In this document: piece after piece, positions 49,104 through 61,009 of the stretch
Numbering within the stretch: the first letter of the stretch is position 1
Layout of the letters: every line of letters begins with the position of its first letter
Assembly (NCBI GenBank): GCA_964035015.1
Contig: OZ036004.1
Location: 11,032,076 to 11,096,075 of the forward strand
Length of the DNA stretch: 64,000 nt
Source: Corallium rubrum
Lineage: Eukaryota > Cnidaria > Anthozoa > Scleralcyonacea > Coralliidae
Direction: 5' to 3'
Made by a program: the position numbers and the translations under genes
Notes under the pieces: generated by a model
What the model was told of the DNA's origin: nothing
The model's database searches: none
What the model saw: only the letters and a program-made list of their open reading frames with translations

Positions 49104-51535
49104 GAGTGCACCAGTGTCATATCCTGCATAGTAGGCATCGACTGCATATATTTAAGAACTACACCCACGTCCCAAACTACGGTATACCGAGGTAACGATG
49201 GTTTAAGTTCAAAAACTCCTTTGAGAAAACGGGTGACTAAAGGATGTTCTCCGAATGTTCGAGGATTACCCAAATTTATTACTGCAGATAACGCTGACCG
49301 TGCTGTGTTAATGGTACTGTACCCTACGCCTTGTTTGTACAAATATGTTAGGAATTTTAATCCGTCGTTAACATCCGCCTGTTCGATCTTAATGTCATTT
49401 TCTTGGCAGAAACATATCCATTTCAAGAGGTAGCAATTGTATTGTTTTCCTGTGTTCTGTCGCCACGATGCCATTATAATATTTATAGTATCTGTTGATA
49501 ATCCCTTCTCTTTCAACTGTTGCCGGATAATAGACAAACTAGGAGTGCTAGCTAGGGTTTTGTGTAGGGGATGAGCACCCTGTGGTTGGCCTGGCAATTG
49601 CAGTAGCCGTTTCCCCGGATTTAGGCGTATCGGGGGTTGTAAGCACATGTGAATAGCTTTGGCGTACCAGGATTGCGTTGGCCAATCTGGTATTACTACA
49701 ATACCTGTCGCTTTGTCCTCCTGAATTTTTTGTAACAGTGTAGCTATTACACTAAATGGGGGGAAAGCATAAAACTGTAAATTAGACAAGTTTAATGACA
49801 GAGCATCGATAGCGAATGCATCAGGGTCTGGTCGGTAAGACACATAGGTAGGAAATTGCGCATTGAGTCGTGTCGCAAAAATGTCGATATTTGGTTGGAA
49901 CCCAAATTGTGTCAGGGTACTCTTAAGGATTGATCTGTCGATCATCCATTCCGTGTGGATATTGGTACTACGTGATTCAGAATCTGCTATCGTATTATCA
50001 ACCCCTGGGATATGGGCAGCACTAAGCCAAATGTTTCTGGCGATACACCACTCCCAGATAGTTTTACCAAGTGTATTACTTTGTGGGGAGTGACTGGTGC
50101 CCATGTGGTTAATAACGGCAATTGCTGTAGTGTTGTCAAGATATGCCCGAATATGTGTATCATGTAAACCTTTACAGTAGGAACGAAGTCCTAGGTGCAA
50201 GGCCAGTAGCTCAAGATAGTTTATATGGTGCGACGTTTCCTCATCTGACCAGAAACCCCCCGTGCTACTTCCTTTGTACACAGCACCCCAACCTGTTAGG
50301 GAGGCATCCGTTGTAAGGGTGCAAGATGGGTGGCCGTGAGAAATGACGTTTTTAGACTCAATGACATTCTGAGCCCACCACTGAAGTTCGATTTTCGAGT
50401 CTTCAGATAAGGTCATTCGTTTATCAAAATTACCTTTACGGATTTTAAGAGCTTCAGTTTTGTTGCGCTCGATTGCTCTGTAATATAATGGACCATGAGT
50501 CACACCTGGGAATGAAGATATAATCTTACCAATAACCTGTGCAACCTCCCTTATTGTAGGCATATGTTTAGAAATGAGGGACAGGCATAGCTGTTTGATC
50601 GCGAGTTTTTTCTCAGGTGTGAGAATGATGGTCATATCAATGGAGTTGATGATAAAACCTAGTAAAACTAGTTCTTGAGAGGGTATAAATGCAGATTTGT
50701 CTGGGTGTATTATAAAACCCAGCTCCTCGAATTGTAAAAAAGTATCGAGAACATTAGATACACATTGTTCATATGTTTTCCCCTGTAGGAAAAGATCGTC
50801 GATGTAACTGGCGGTAATATGACCAAGTTTGTGAAGTACAGTGAGCGGTGGTTTTAACAGTTTTGTAAATGTTCTAGGGCAGCTGGAGAGGCCATTTGGC
50901 AGGCATGTAAATTGATACAAAATTCCTTGCCAAATAAACCGAAGATATTTACGGTCCGAGCGGTTTACCGCCACTGAATAGTATGCATCTTTAAGGTCAA
51001 GTGATGCCATGAAACAATTTCTTTCTACTAATTTGAGTATAGAATGCAGTGTATCCATTTTAAAATGATGGTAAGTCACAAACTGATTGAGACCTTTTAA
51101 ATTTAAAATCAAACGATGAGTGCCATCCTTTTTTGGTCGGATGAAAATATTTGACACCACTTCGTCCGGAGTGTGCTTAGTAACCTCAATAATGTCTTTG
51201 GCTAGCAGTTTTGCTATTTCCTGATCTATAACATTAGATTCGTCTGACGAGAACGGGATTTGTGGCTGCCGGATATTTATGGGCAGAGTATCAAATTCAA
51301 TTGTAGTCCCGTTCACAGTTCGCAAAATTTCTGCATCAGAAGTGATATTTTGCCAAGCTGTAATAGCGGTGCTAACATTGCCAGCTTTAAATGTATTGCA
51401 TCTAACTTTAAGATAGTTTGTCAACATGCCAATAGCTGAAGGAAATTCACTTACCGATAATTTGATTTTATCCAAGGTACTTAAAATTTCCTGTTTTTGT
51501 TTTTGAAGTTGGGCTTTTTCTGGCCCTTCCCCCAA
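49104..51535 (-). CDS. Reverse transcriptase-RNase H ORF of the DIRS-like element
   Basis: About 810 residues. RT: FIRPKKDGTHRLILNLKGLN (131-150), ASLDLKDAYY (177-186), LPNGLSSCPRTF (212-223) and the YIDD catalytic box (244-247). RNase H: D410 in TTDASLTGWG, E442 in NYLELLAL, D467 in RAYLDNTT, D518 in DNTIADSESR. A DAM-like region (DIFATRLNAQFPTYVSYRPD, YAFPPFSVIATLLQK) follows, typical of DIRS and Ngaro proteins. From about 660 begins the recombinase N-terminal half, cut off near 49104. No good ATG opens it: it overlaps the gag-like ORF by 55 bp in the -1 frame, so expression may use frameshifting or an internal start. The RT and RNase H residues are intact. Confidence 0.9.
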
Positions 51536-52725
51536 AAATGGGGTTTGATGTTATTAGTTTGGTATGCGGTTTGATCATCCCTTTGACTAAATTGTCGGGA
51601 ATTGTGAGGACGATTGTCTGGGCGATAAGTAGATGAGGAACGGTAGTTTTGAGATGTAGAACGCTTGTTTCTAGTGGCCCCGAGCGACTGGCTGATTGTA
51701 TTGGTCTCTTTAGCATCTCGGACTTGTTTTGCGAGATCGTCGCCAAAAAGCCATGTAGTGGAAGCAGCCGCTTCATTTGTTTTATTACAAAGGCTGTAAA
51801 ACGCAGGTTTTAATGCCGGTTTAATTTGTTCCCGTCGTATTCGGGAGAGTGCTCCAACTGCGTGTCCCATTAGGGCTATGGCATCAATGCTGTGCGCGAT
51901 TGCAGTGTTATTATCCGTTCCTGTGGTCGTTGTCAGTAAACTATCGCACGCTTTTAGCATGCCAATGGTAGCTTTTTGGACTGCCTGTTGGATATTACCC
52001 AAACGAAGATCCGCGCTTTTCTTAAAATTAGAAAGCGAGCTCCAAATTTCTGGGTTCACCTTCGGCACGGATAGTTCCCCACAGTTTTCAGGGGTTTCGT
52101 GTTTCGCTAATATAGTCTTCAATTTATCAGTCGTGAGACTTGTGCCCCATCGTTTCAGTGCGATATCCGCAAGCTTTTGGACTATTGTGGGACCTGTTTT
52201 TTCTTCCTCGTTGAGGGAATTATTGATAGCGGTTAAGAAGTCTAATTCTGTGTTATCCTGGGCTGTATTGTCTGTATTATTTTCGGCATTATTGCCGCCG
52301 TCGAGAAGTTCTCGAATATCATGATCTGAGGCACCTACGCTTAGTGTGTCGTCAGAGCGAGTGCGTTTTGATCGGTGATCAGAATTCTCACTTTCAGCCT
52401 CCGAGTGACCAGAATCCGACCAGTGTTTGCGCTTGTCTTTTCTACTTCGGCGCGAGGTATCGCCTTCAACGAGGCTAGTTAGGATCGTAGCCATGCCGTT
52501 TATGCTACTATTTATATCGATCAGAGTTCTACCCAAATCATAATCGGGTTGGTTTGGAGGGGTACTAGTAGACTCATGTTGGTCGGGTCGACCGTCAGTT
52601 GAACCAGGTTGGTGTAATTCAGCGTCAGATTGACTATCATGAACGTCAGGTTGACTATCGGGAGCGTCATGTTGACGTGAACTCAATGGTCGCCCAAGGA
52701 GTTGGTTAGTTTCGGTTGAATCCAT
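51481..52725 (-). CDS. Gag-like protein of the DIRS-like element
   Basis: 414 residues from ATG 52725. It has a hydrophilic N-terminus, a basic/acidic low-complexity stretch (KDKRKHWSDSGHSEAESENS, about 95-115), a middle region (about 160-310) predicted helical by composition (ADLRLGNIQQAVQKATIGML), and a basic Asn/Arg/Gln-rich C-terminus (RSSSTYRPDNRPHN) suited to RNA binding. No zinc knuckle is seen. Position before the RT ORF and its 55-bp overlap mark it as the structural protein. Confidence 0.78.
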   Translation of the reverse strand: MDSTETNQLLGRPLSSRQHDAPDSQPDVHDSQSDAELHQPGSTDGRPDQHESTSTPPNQPDYDLGRTLIDINSSINGMATILTSLVEGDTSRRSRKDKRKHWSDSGHSEAESENSDHRSKRTRSDDTLSVGASDHDIRELLDGGNNAENNTDNTAQDNTELDFLTAINNSLNEEEKTGPTIVQKLADIALKRWGTSLTTDKLKTILAKHETPENCGELSVPKVNPEIWSSLSNFKKSADLRLGNIQQAVQKATIGMLKACDSLLTTTTGTDNNTAIAHSIDAIALMGHAVGALSRIRREQIKPALKPAFYSLCNKTNEAAASTTWLFGDDLAKQVRDAKETNTISQSLGATRNKRSTSQNYRSSSTYRPDNRPHNSRQFSQRDDQTAYQTNNIKPHFWGKGQKKPNFKNKNRKF

Positions 52726-52959
52726 TTTAAATCGATATCAACTAGTATAACTAGAGTAAGGAAAGAAAACAATGCTATAGAAAATAGCCTATGAAAAACT
52801 ACTCTACGGTACTCACGTAACCAAGAGCTAAGGTTGTAAACTTGAGTTAACCTTTAACAATCAGCGTCCACTTGATATATATCCGTATATGTGAATAATC
52901 ACTAAAAAGGACTAGTTCCGTAGAGCTGTTTCTTGATAGTTTGGCTAAAGAAGCGATGT

Positions 52960-53033
52960 GTGCAATGGCTAGATAAGCAAGCGCGCGTGCTTCTTATGGT
53001 ACTCCGTAGTGACGTAACTGATGACGTATAGAA
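52960..53033. repeat. 5' inverted terminal repeat of the DIRS-like element
   Basis: Inverted match to 48395-48462 (tggtactccgtagtgacgta, ctgatgacgtatagaa). The adjoining gctagataagcaagcgcgcg is repeated inverted at 48210-48230. Confidence 0.85.
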
Positions 53034-53339
53034 TTATAGCTGCTATCTGTGATGCATATACTGTACATACTGTATGCAGCGAGCAAGTAAACCTATAGTT
53101 CTTTCCATTACTGTTTAATACAGCTTTGCCAAATTCATTTTCAGCTGAGGTATATATACGGTGACTTGAGATCGATTTCTAGTAAAAGTTCTCCGAACTA
53201 ATATTTAACTGTCAAGTATGTATAAGGTATAGGCAATCTTCATATGTAGCTTTATTGTTAACATTGTGCAACTCATTGTGACTTATACCTCATGTAATTT
53301 TCATACCTCCTTGGGTTAACCTTGTTGGGGTCAGGCTTA

Positions 53340-53540
53340 TATCATATAGGGCCTGTTTACATGAGCCGGGCTAGGCCGGTTAACCAGACTCACGCGATTG
53401 ATTAGGATCGTACTGTGGTTTTGAAACTCACATAAACTAACTTTACAAAGAAGAATTGGTTTAATTTTAGATGTAAACGAATCCTAACGTTAATTCAAAT
53501 CTCCTTTTCTGGCCCAGGTCCCGGTTTGCCGGGCTTTAAC
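53340..53540. mobile_element. Old MITE with gggcctgtttacatgagccg end
   Basis: The left end tagggcctgtttacatgagc and right gcccaggtcccggtttgccg...ggctttaaccc are diverged inverted repeats. Its middle (aaagaagaattggtttaatt, atgtaaac) matches 27945-28015, which flanks the two hAT insertions. Confidence 0.65.
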
Positions 53541-54360
53541 CCATAGATATGAACTTGTAACCTACTTTTAGTCTTTTCTGTCTGTTATTGCCGTCACTAT
53601 TTCGCATTTCTTGTATATAGTGTTTACTCTTGCAAAGTCACGGGGTTCTCTTTGGTGTGGTTCGGTCCTAAGTTGTTTTTTTCTAGTATATTACAAGTCA
53701 TCGTCTGTCCGACATTGGGACTCCGTTTGAGTAGAGTCGTTGGTTCTTTCAGTCCTGTGCTTCGTGTGTTTTTATCCAGGTTCTCACGCATGAACATTTC
53801 AAAAATAACTCTTTAATTGACATGTTTAACCAAAACAAGGTTACGGGCTAGGATATATATATTTACAATCTGCATCACCTGGACAGCTGTCACTATATTG
53901 ACTAAACAAGTAGACTGCTGCGTAGGCAGTGTTTTTGATAGTATTTTATTCAGGCTAATGCCAGACACATGTGCATGGGGAAAGGGATGATCTGTCTAAT
54001 TCTTTCTTGTCCGAATTGTTTTTTAAATTGGTCAATAAATGCACATAAAGCTCGGTCGCTCATTTATATATTATACAGTCATAGAAAACGCTTCTCTGTG
54101 CCCAGTCTTTTTAAGAGAAGAATTTTTTCTATATATTTTTGGTGAAGCGCTCAAAACAATTTTCGTCTTACTGAGTTCCCCACTCAAAACTTCTTTATTT
54201 TACCTTTATTGTTGAACTTATTCAGTCAACATACTTTTTAACTGCATTTGGGGATTGAGAAACAAATTAAAAGGTACGAATTTTCCATAATTATGAATGT
54301 ACGTATGATACAAAAATGTTGAACCACCGTATTTACAGTAATCAAAGCAAAATTGCCTCA
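53541..54360. other. No recognised gene; hammerhead-module fragment
   Basis: Contains gactgctgcgtaggcagtgt at about 53918-53937, the short module also found near hammerhead-like motifs at 23.3, 35.8, 39.0 and 59.8 kb. Otherwise unassigned. Confidence 0.5.
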
Positions 54361-54364
54361 TGTC

Positions 54365-54510
54365 CGATATATACAGTCGGAAATCTCAACCATCAATTTC
54401 TAATTCTCAATCTCAATCTCACCCATCAATTTCTTTCTCAACCATGAATTTCTTTATCTCAACCGTCGATTTCTCCATCTCGATTATCAAATTCTTTTTC
54501 TGGATTACTA
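54365..54510. repeat. Degenerate (tctcaa..atcaatttct) repeat
   Basis: Six or so imperfect units of about 20-24 bp such as tctcaaccatcaatttct. A similar C/T-rich array (aatcccgt/ctcgaatcccgttg) is at 57235-57460. Confidence 0.75.
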
Positions 54511-54557
54511 AACGGAAACTCGATAAATTTTTGTCAGGTTTGGCTTGCCATATATCT

Positions 54558-54772
54558 GATTAAAATTTCACCTTGGCCGCATGTGAGAAGAGTGCTTCCA
54601 GTTTGACTCTACCAAACACCGCAGGTTTCCTCCGGGTACTCCGGTTTCCACCTGTAGTAAAACTGGACCAATAATGGATGGCTCTTACTGGACCTCTAGG
54701 AAGAACAGTTAGATATGTGACTGATAGAGCTATCGTGCAGTATAAATAAGATTAGTTTAGTTTATATAGACT
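54558..54772 (+). mobile_element. tRNA-derived SINE, 5'-truncated
   Basis: From tctgattaaaatttcacctt through ccaaacaccgcaggtttcct to agtttagttt it matches the body of 14198-14490. The tRNA head is absent, as in reverse-transcription truncation. Confidence 0.87.
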
Positions 54773-56084
54773 CAGTTTCGAGCGTATGTTGTGCGACATA
54801 GAAAAATTCTCCTCGTAATTAGTTTCTAAGTCTAAAACAAGATTGCGTCGGCGGCGTAGTTTCAAGACAACCTATACATTAAAAAGTTATGTCAAAGATA
54901 GGTTTATTTGACCACCTTTGTTTGCCTTCATTGGCAAGCATCTGTTCGTTGCGTTTAGAACAACAACAGCCATCCCATTCGCGTTCTTTTGAAGTCACAG
55001 AGAAGAATCAGTCCCGCTATTAGTTAACATGTTCGGGACTTTGTGTTTATGTAAACAGTAATCATCTCCTCTTTAATAGTTTGTGTGTTTTGAAAACGAT
55101 CGAAAAAGTGTTAATTAAGGCGTAGGCCCGATTATTTTTAGACCACGCATGTACGCAATGCCGAAAAATAAATTCAAGTAACCCGAAATAGATTTTGAAT
55201 TGCAAAGCGGCAGCATATAGTCGATGTAGACGTGAAACGCAGGGGTTTCATTAGAAGCCGGCAACCGGCGAACTCCGGTGGTTACTTTCCAAATCATTGC
55301 CGGCTACTTTCATAATCATTGTTTTAAATTTTAATAGTAAATACCGTATACGTGTTCACTTTGAGCCGTTCCATTTTCTCTTGAAGGCGTAAATGTCAGA
55401 ACTCGAATGTGAAGAAAGCTGGTTTCTGTGGAAATTTGTAATTTCTTGCTTGATAATTTTCTGTATTAAATCTGTATTAGAGACCTTAAGATCTAGGACG
55501 GCAACCTCAACGACGACGTCATTTAAACAAAATAATTATATTTGTAAAACAATGAGAATGAATAATTTTTACCCCCTAGAGTAATCCCAACACCGTCCCC
55601 GTTCTTTATACAACGCCACTTAGAGCATTTTCACGTTTTCAGGACGACGTCAACGGCTAAAAGATGAGAACTGTTGCTTAAGATTGACTTCAAATCTTCA
55701 ATACAGACACTACAATAATTTTAGCAAAGTGCTGGAAATGGTGTTTCCAAGGTTCTAGACTTCAAAAATTTCCCGGGTGCGCCACCCCAACAAATGCGGT
55801 CCTAAATTGCTACCTCCATGTTCAGCCGCCTACTTTCTAAAATGAGCTTGCTACTTTCAAAATTAATGAAACCCCTGGAAACGGTGGTAAACTGACTAGA
55901 TTTTCTGCAACGAAGTAACATTTCAAAAAGTGCTCCACTCGAAACGCGTTTACCACCTTTTCACTAATTTGCTCTTGATTATTTATATTCTGAATAATAA
56001 TCTTTATTTCCATCACACCATTATTGGTACATAGGATACTAATACAAATGTTAATACAAAAAAAAAGTTATTCACCTAATAAAC

Positions 56085-56755
56085 TAATTACCTACAGTAG
56101 AGTCATTGAAAATCTTGGTTAAACTATATACATATTTGGCTGTACATTCTGTTATGCATTCATCATGCATAGCCATACAATAATGAAATAGATCGTTTTT
56201 ACTCAACAATTTAAAGCTACTATTAATATTTGATATCTCGTTTATGAAATTTTCTCGAAGATTTACTAATTTATCATTATTACAATTTGAGAAATAATGA
56301 TATTCGTCACCTACATCTTTTGACTTACAACCATTTGTAAATTGTATGCGATATTTGTATATCGCCCAAGTTCACTTGGAAACTTATGTGCGGATACCCT
56401 AAACCTTGTAATCGCTTGACGATGCTTTACATTTTTGACTCGTGATAAATAACTTTCAAATTCCAAATGTGGTTTCACAAGGTTTAAGTTACGCAATTTA
56501 CTACATTGCTGAGTCTGATCTTTCCATATAGTATTATATCTTTTACATAATTCATTTTTGATATATTTAGATAGATTATTAATATAATTTTTAGACATAA
56601 CCACAGTATTCTCCAAAGACCCGATATCACACATATTCAACAAGAAATCAGTGAGTTTAGCACTCTGAGAACATGACTGAATACATGTACACGAACTGCC
56701 TTTGAATGAAGTCGGAGGACATATAATTTTCTCAAGAATTTTGCCCGGGGGGACA
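56085..56755 (-). pseudogene. LINE 3' end (non-LTR reverse transcriptase C-terminus)
   Basis: The minus-strand ORF reads ...LNMCDIGSLENTVVMSKNYI, SYLSRVKNVKHRQAITRFRV, SAHKFPSELGRY, then after a frameshift near 56320 CKSKDVGDEYHYFSNC, ending NDSTVGN at about 56085. KHR...R.SAHK...E.GRY and a Cys-rich C..C.DE.H....C segment mark the end of CR1/L2-like LINE proteins of marine invertebrates. The 5' part is missing at about 56755. Confidence 0.82.
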
Positions 56756-57234
56756 TATTCTCGGAGGGGGGCATACCTCCTGTCGGTATGCGTTTTGCGT
56801 TAAATGATTATTAAAGATTAAGTTGATGTACATATAACGTCTCTTTACTATCACATGTAATTACTTATAGCGTCTGACAGACTTAGGCCAGTGTTAGTCT
56901 TAAAAAGCTGATTTACTATTATTTGAGGATTACTAATACAGCGAAATCCAAACAGCTGTTTTAACGATGTTTGTGGTAACATCCGACGGGACATGTTTTT
57001 AAATTTGTTTTGCAAATTTGGCTTTCTCGTGATTGTCAAAGTCATAGCATCAGCACCCACTCGACTTTCGGTGACTTTATGTCTACTCTCCGCTACTCTG
57101 ACCTTCGGTGTTTGTTTTTTGAACTAAAACAGTGTGAAGTACAGCACTCTAGATGTGTCCACCCGGCAGCCGAGCGGAAAAGGTGTTTGCGGAAACTACA
57201 CCTTCACAGAGGGTCAACAATAGGCTTCTTAAAT

Positions 57235-57460
57235 CCCAAATCTCGATAGTTTTTCCCCTTCCCGTATCCCGACAAGTTTAGTTAGCTGATCCAATCCCCG
57301 ACTGACGTCTTCGTTATCAAATCTCGAATCCCGTTGTTTAATTCTCTTATTTCCTGAATCACGACAGCAAAACTTTCTAGATCTCTTTTCCCGTCTATTT
57401 TTGAAATCCTCAATCCCGTCGATTTTTCCTCTTGTATCCCGTTTCTCGGTTATCAAAATA
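57235..57460. repeat. Degenerate pyrimidine-rich repeat (tcccgt/atctcg)
   Basis: Irregular units such as caaatctcgaatcccgttg. The minus-strand Arg/Asp-rich frame is a by-product. Confidence 0.7.
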
Positions 57461-57874
57461 ATCGTTACCTCGCGTCCCTGTAAACCTATATTTGTGGACC
57501 CTCTTCATACAAGAAAATCGACCGCGAATAAGTGAATTATCAAATTACGAACTTGAGAGGGGTGTGTGCATTCGTGTAGAACGACAGCCCCTGAGATCGC
57601 GTGTCGCTTTACCGTAAGATACAATTAACTAGTTAAACACAGTTTCGTTTCATTAAGTTGCGATGTTAAAATGTCAATATTTGCCAAGATGCCGCCGTCG
57701 AATCTCACGCAAGCCTCTGCCATGGTCACGCGATTTTTGGTGTTTCCCCAAACGCGATTTCCTAATCGTCAAAACGAAGGCTTGGTGTGAAAAAATATTT
57801 CTAGACACTTTCAAGGTCTTGTGACATCAGTTACAGACGAAAGGCGACAAGTAGGGCTTGGTAAATGTTTTTTG

Positions 57875-57970
57875 TTCTTGGCAGCGGGGTTTGGAAAAAA
57901 GACTTCCTGTCAGGTTTATAAATTATGCAACTTTATGCTAAATTTTTAAAAGCATCGTCAGAGAAACAAA
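57875..57970. repeat. Dispersed repeat, inverted copy at 62288-62390
   Basis: ttggcagcggggtttggaaa, ttcctgtcaggtttataaat and catcgtcagagaaacaaaga recur in reverse order at 62288-62390. Confidence 0.8.
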
Positions 57971-58084
57971 GAGCCGAAAATCTCATGATTTTCGTCTATA
58001 CTAAAAATCATTTTAAGAGAGAATAGATCTGTATACTGTATACTAGATTGTTTATTAAATCGGTTCTCCGAGATATTTTACTCG

Positions 58085-58160
58085 AAAAGTTCTGAGTTCG
58101 CAAGCGGGACTTGAACGGCCGAACCTACAAACCCAGACGCTCTTAGCTCTAAGATCATTA
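58085..58160 (-). mobile_element. tRNA-like sequence, probable SINE or tRNA relic
   Basis: The minus strand has tagagcgtctgggtttgtag and a B-box-like ggccgttcaagtcccgcttg. The 5' half does not fold cleanly, so it is not called a tRNA gene. Confidence 0.35.
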
Positions 58161-58169
58161 TCATTTCTC

Positions 58170-59380
58170 CGAATGACTATATAAGTGCAAAGAAAACGTT
58201 CCTTTTTAAAACAAATTTTCTGCAGTGCTGGTCAGAGCAAGACTAGAGAACAAATTAGTGAACCCCTTTTCCCTAGAACATCAATGCATCAGAAAGATTT
58301 GTTGTCTAAAGCCCCAAAAGGGTACAGTTTTCATTACACCGCAATTATAATTGCGGCAGCAAGGCAGCACATATATAATTCGTTGGTAGATGTTTGAGAT
58401 TTGAGCACGGCTTTCTAGATATCGTCAGTTATCCATGCTCTGTTGCAAATGACTTTTCTCAACATTTTTGTCGCCGAATTTAGCTGTGGTGGATTTTTGA
58501 TGGATAGCCGGTTTTCTATCCAAATTTCATTTCTGTCGATCAATCGACATTTCTATCGATTTCTGTCGACGAATGTCGAGAATTTCTATTCTGACTTGAA
58601 TAGGAGTGTCGGCTTAAAGGGTGTATAGGCCGCTTATTTTTGAAATTTTCTAAAACGTCAGAAGTTCTTTTTTTTATTTAAATAATAATTTTATTGAGAC
58701 CTCACTATTTTTACAATATAATAGAAATAAAATAATATATACAGAACAAAAGAGAAGGTGAGTGACCCAAAAGGAAGAGGTGCGAACGGGACGTAAAGAT
58801 CCATGCTATAGGCGCCCCTGATAAAATAGAGATCCTAAATTGACTTAATACAGAATATAGCACCTAGATAATGAACCAGGTACAGACACCGCAATGCACC
58901 ACCACACACGCACAGCTCCAACTCCATAACCATGAACTCCATTCTAAAACAAGCTCCGAACAATGAGTAAAAGTGAATAGAATGGAGCGGAGACTATGCA
59001 CTTTAATCTCCACCACGCGGCAAGCTCGACGACGCGCCTTAAAAACAAAACAATTCTTAATAAAAACAAAGTGAATGAATAATTTGTAATCACAAGAGTA
59101 TATATCAATACCGTCCTCGTTCTGTGAACAACGCCACTCTCAGGAATTTTTACGTCTTCAGAATGACGCGAACACGCTGAGAAGTGAGAGCTGTTTCTTA
59201 ACGTTGACTTCAGCTCAGTGACACTACAGCCGTTTTAGCAAGAACTGGAGCGTCTTGAATTCATTAAACAAGCTAAAACATGAAATACGGCAGTTCATTT
59301 ACCGTGTCTTCTTTTAAACGCATTCCTTTTTAACGTTTTTAAGGCCGCGTCGTCGAGTTAGCCACGTCGTACAGTAGATC
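58170..59380. other. No recognised gene
   Basis: Short ORFs only. A T-rich start (ttttttttatttaaataata at 58668) could be the reverse of a retrotransposon tail; no coding remnant follows it. Confidence 0.45.
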
Positions 59381-59384
59381 TTAA

Positions 59385-59431
59385 GCCGGTTTTCTTTTTC
59401 TTTTGACTCATGAGCACTGTGGAAACCGGCT
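59385..59431. repeat. Mini-hairpin with family-B MITE ends
   Basis: taagccggttttctttttct...gtggaaaccggcttaa: the terminal words of 24023-24148 with nearly no interior. Confidence 0.6.
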
Positions 59432-59699
59432 TAATTAAAGTCCCTTTTCTTCTCCATGACGATGTTAAATAATTCATTAATTCATGAAATTTTTCTTATC
59501 GTTTGAATGCAACATGATAAAGAAATCTACGTCTACACAGGCGTCACCAACATGTCGGTAGCGCCTGATAAAAATCTAACAACACCAGCAGGGTGCGACA
59601 GAACCTCTATAGACATTTGATTCGATTTGCCTCGGTTTGGAGACAAGCTAATTACCAATTACTCAAAAGCAACAAACATTGAAATAGTAGAGTACTCTG

Positions 59700-59845
59700 A
59701 TGATTTTGTTGCTAAAAATATCGGCAGTTTACCACATTTTCACTTTGCTCTATCCAAATCATTGCCTACGCATGAGCAAAATGTGATGTTTAAACTTTTA
59801 GTCTGACGAAGAGGTTGAGCTCGATGTATAATTATATTCTGTGTA
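59700..59845 (+). repeat. Penelope-like module with degenerate hammerhead motif
   Basis: ggcagtttaccacattttca, ctttgctctatccaaatcat and tgcctacgcatgagc precede CTGACGA at about 59802-59808, a GAG-gttga-GCTC hairpin, then GATG in place of GAAA. Same module order, opposite strand, as 35757-35880. Confidence 0.5.
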
Positions 59846-60008
59846 CAATTCTTATATTATGTGTACAAGTATGATGATATATGTTAATGTCGTTATGTAT
59901 ACTGTTAAAAATTATGTAAAAATGTCGAGCTGTTTTACTCAGAAAAATTCTGGTTTCACACCCCTCTGATCGACGGCACCTGTCTCTGATCATTGAGCTA
60001 GCTACTGA

Positions 60009-60118
60009 GGCCCCGTTTACACTAGAGCAAAAGTATCCGAATTCACATTGTTTTTCATCCTCATGGGAATAAAAAACAATGTGAATCCGGAAACTTTTGC
60101 TCTAGTGCAAACGGGGTC
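60009..60118. mobile_element. 110-bp MITE
   Basis: The ends GGCCCCGTTTACACTAGAGC and its inverted copy ending aacggggtc have arms extending through attcacattgtttttt to a 13-bp loop. TGA on both sides may be a 3-bp target duplication. Confidence 0.85.
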
Positions 60119-60350
60119 TGAGACTCACTGATGGTTTGAACGTAGAGTTGTCTTTTTTTCGAGTAAACTATTTCTGAGGAAACTAGCTCGAGAACATTTA
60201 AACACAATTTTCATATCCGAGCTAGCATATACATATCTTCCATGCATTACGATTTACGACATTAACACTGAACATTCTTGCATGCATGCATACAGCATAC
60301 AGCATATGGTAGTATATAATCATGTCATCGAACTCAACGTCTCAACCTAA

Positions 60351-60524
60351 AGCCTGGTCGCCGGTCGTCGGCGATTTGTGATTTAGATGCATGTTAAAAC
60401 GGGAAGTGCAAGCAGCATGTTAAGTAATAAAGGACAATGCAGAAAAGCAGTGCTTTTATTCTTTTACTTAACATGCATCTAAATCATGGGTCTGCGACCA
60501 TCGGTGACATATGAGAACCAGGCT
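60351..60524. mobile_element. Harbinger-type MITE (family A), complete
   Basis: The ends AGCCTGGT and ACCAGGCT have TAA at 60348-60350 and 60525-60527. The interior hairpin arms are gatttagatgcatgttaa. Opposite orientation to the 23.8-kb copy. Confidence 0.87.
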
Positions 60525-60561
60525 TAACGTTGAAACCATCTGAGTCGGATAGTAGCTCAAT

Positions 60562-60986
60562 CAAGGGCGTAGGAACCGGGGGGGCTAAGGGGCTGCAGCC
60601 CCCCCAATATTTTATCTTGCTGATATTAGCCCCCCCCCCCCCCCCCCCCCCAATATTTTGCCCAACTACGGTTTGAGATTAAATGAGTTAAAGAGATCGT
60701 TGGTAATAATTTATAAAAATAAAAAATAAATCCTCCTAACACCATAAAAATATGAATTTCTTTCGTACAGAACGGGAAATTCGTCATATGAGGCAGGGAC
60801 GCGAGGGGCCTGGGCTGCAGTAGAACCCAGTACGCACAGCGCATAGGTAGAACCCATGCTATGTGACCATTTTTCTGAAGCTGAGAACTAGTCGTGGACC
60901 CTAGGCGGATTTGTGGCAAAGCCGCGAATGCGCATTACACAAACTCAAGTAGCCCCCCCAAAGTAACACTGCTTCCTACGCCCCTG
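60562..60986. mobile_element. hAT-like element, 425 bp, 8-bp target duplication
   Basis: The ends CAAGGGCGTAGGAAC and TTCCTACGCCCCTG lie between identical AGCTCAAT (60554-60561, 60987-60994). Poly-G/poly-C subterminal runs (60576-60605, 60631-60651). No coding sequence kept. Confidence 0.9.
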
Positions 60987-61009
60987 AGCTCAATGGTTAG
61001 TCGGTTAAC

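Larger units (their letters stand above)
48118..53033 (-). mobile_element. DIRS-like tyrosine-recombinase retrotransposon
   Basis: A minus-strand element with a gag-like ORF, an RT-RNase H ORF and a tyrosine recombinase. The 5' terminus (52960-53033) and 3' terminus (48395-48462) are inverted repeats with the core ctatacgtcatcag...tacgtcactacggagtacca. Downstream, 48118-48405 forms a large palindrome that also contains the complement of sequence next to the 5' terminus (agcacgcgcgcttgcttatc), the role an internal complementary region plays in DIRS elements. No direct target duplication is visible, as expected. The recombinase frame is broken, so the copy is probably inactive. Confidence 0.87.
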
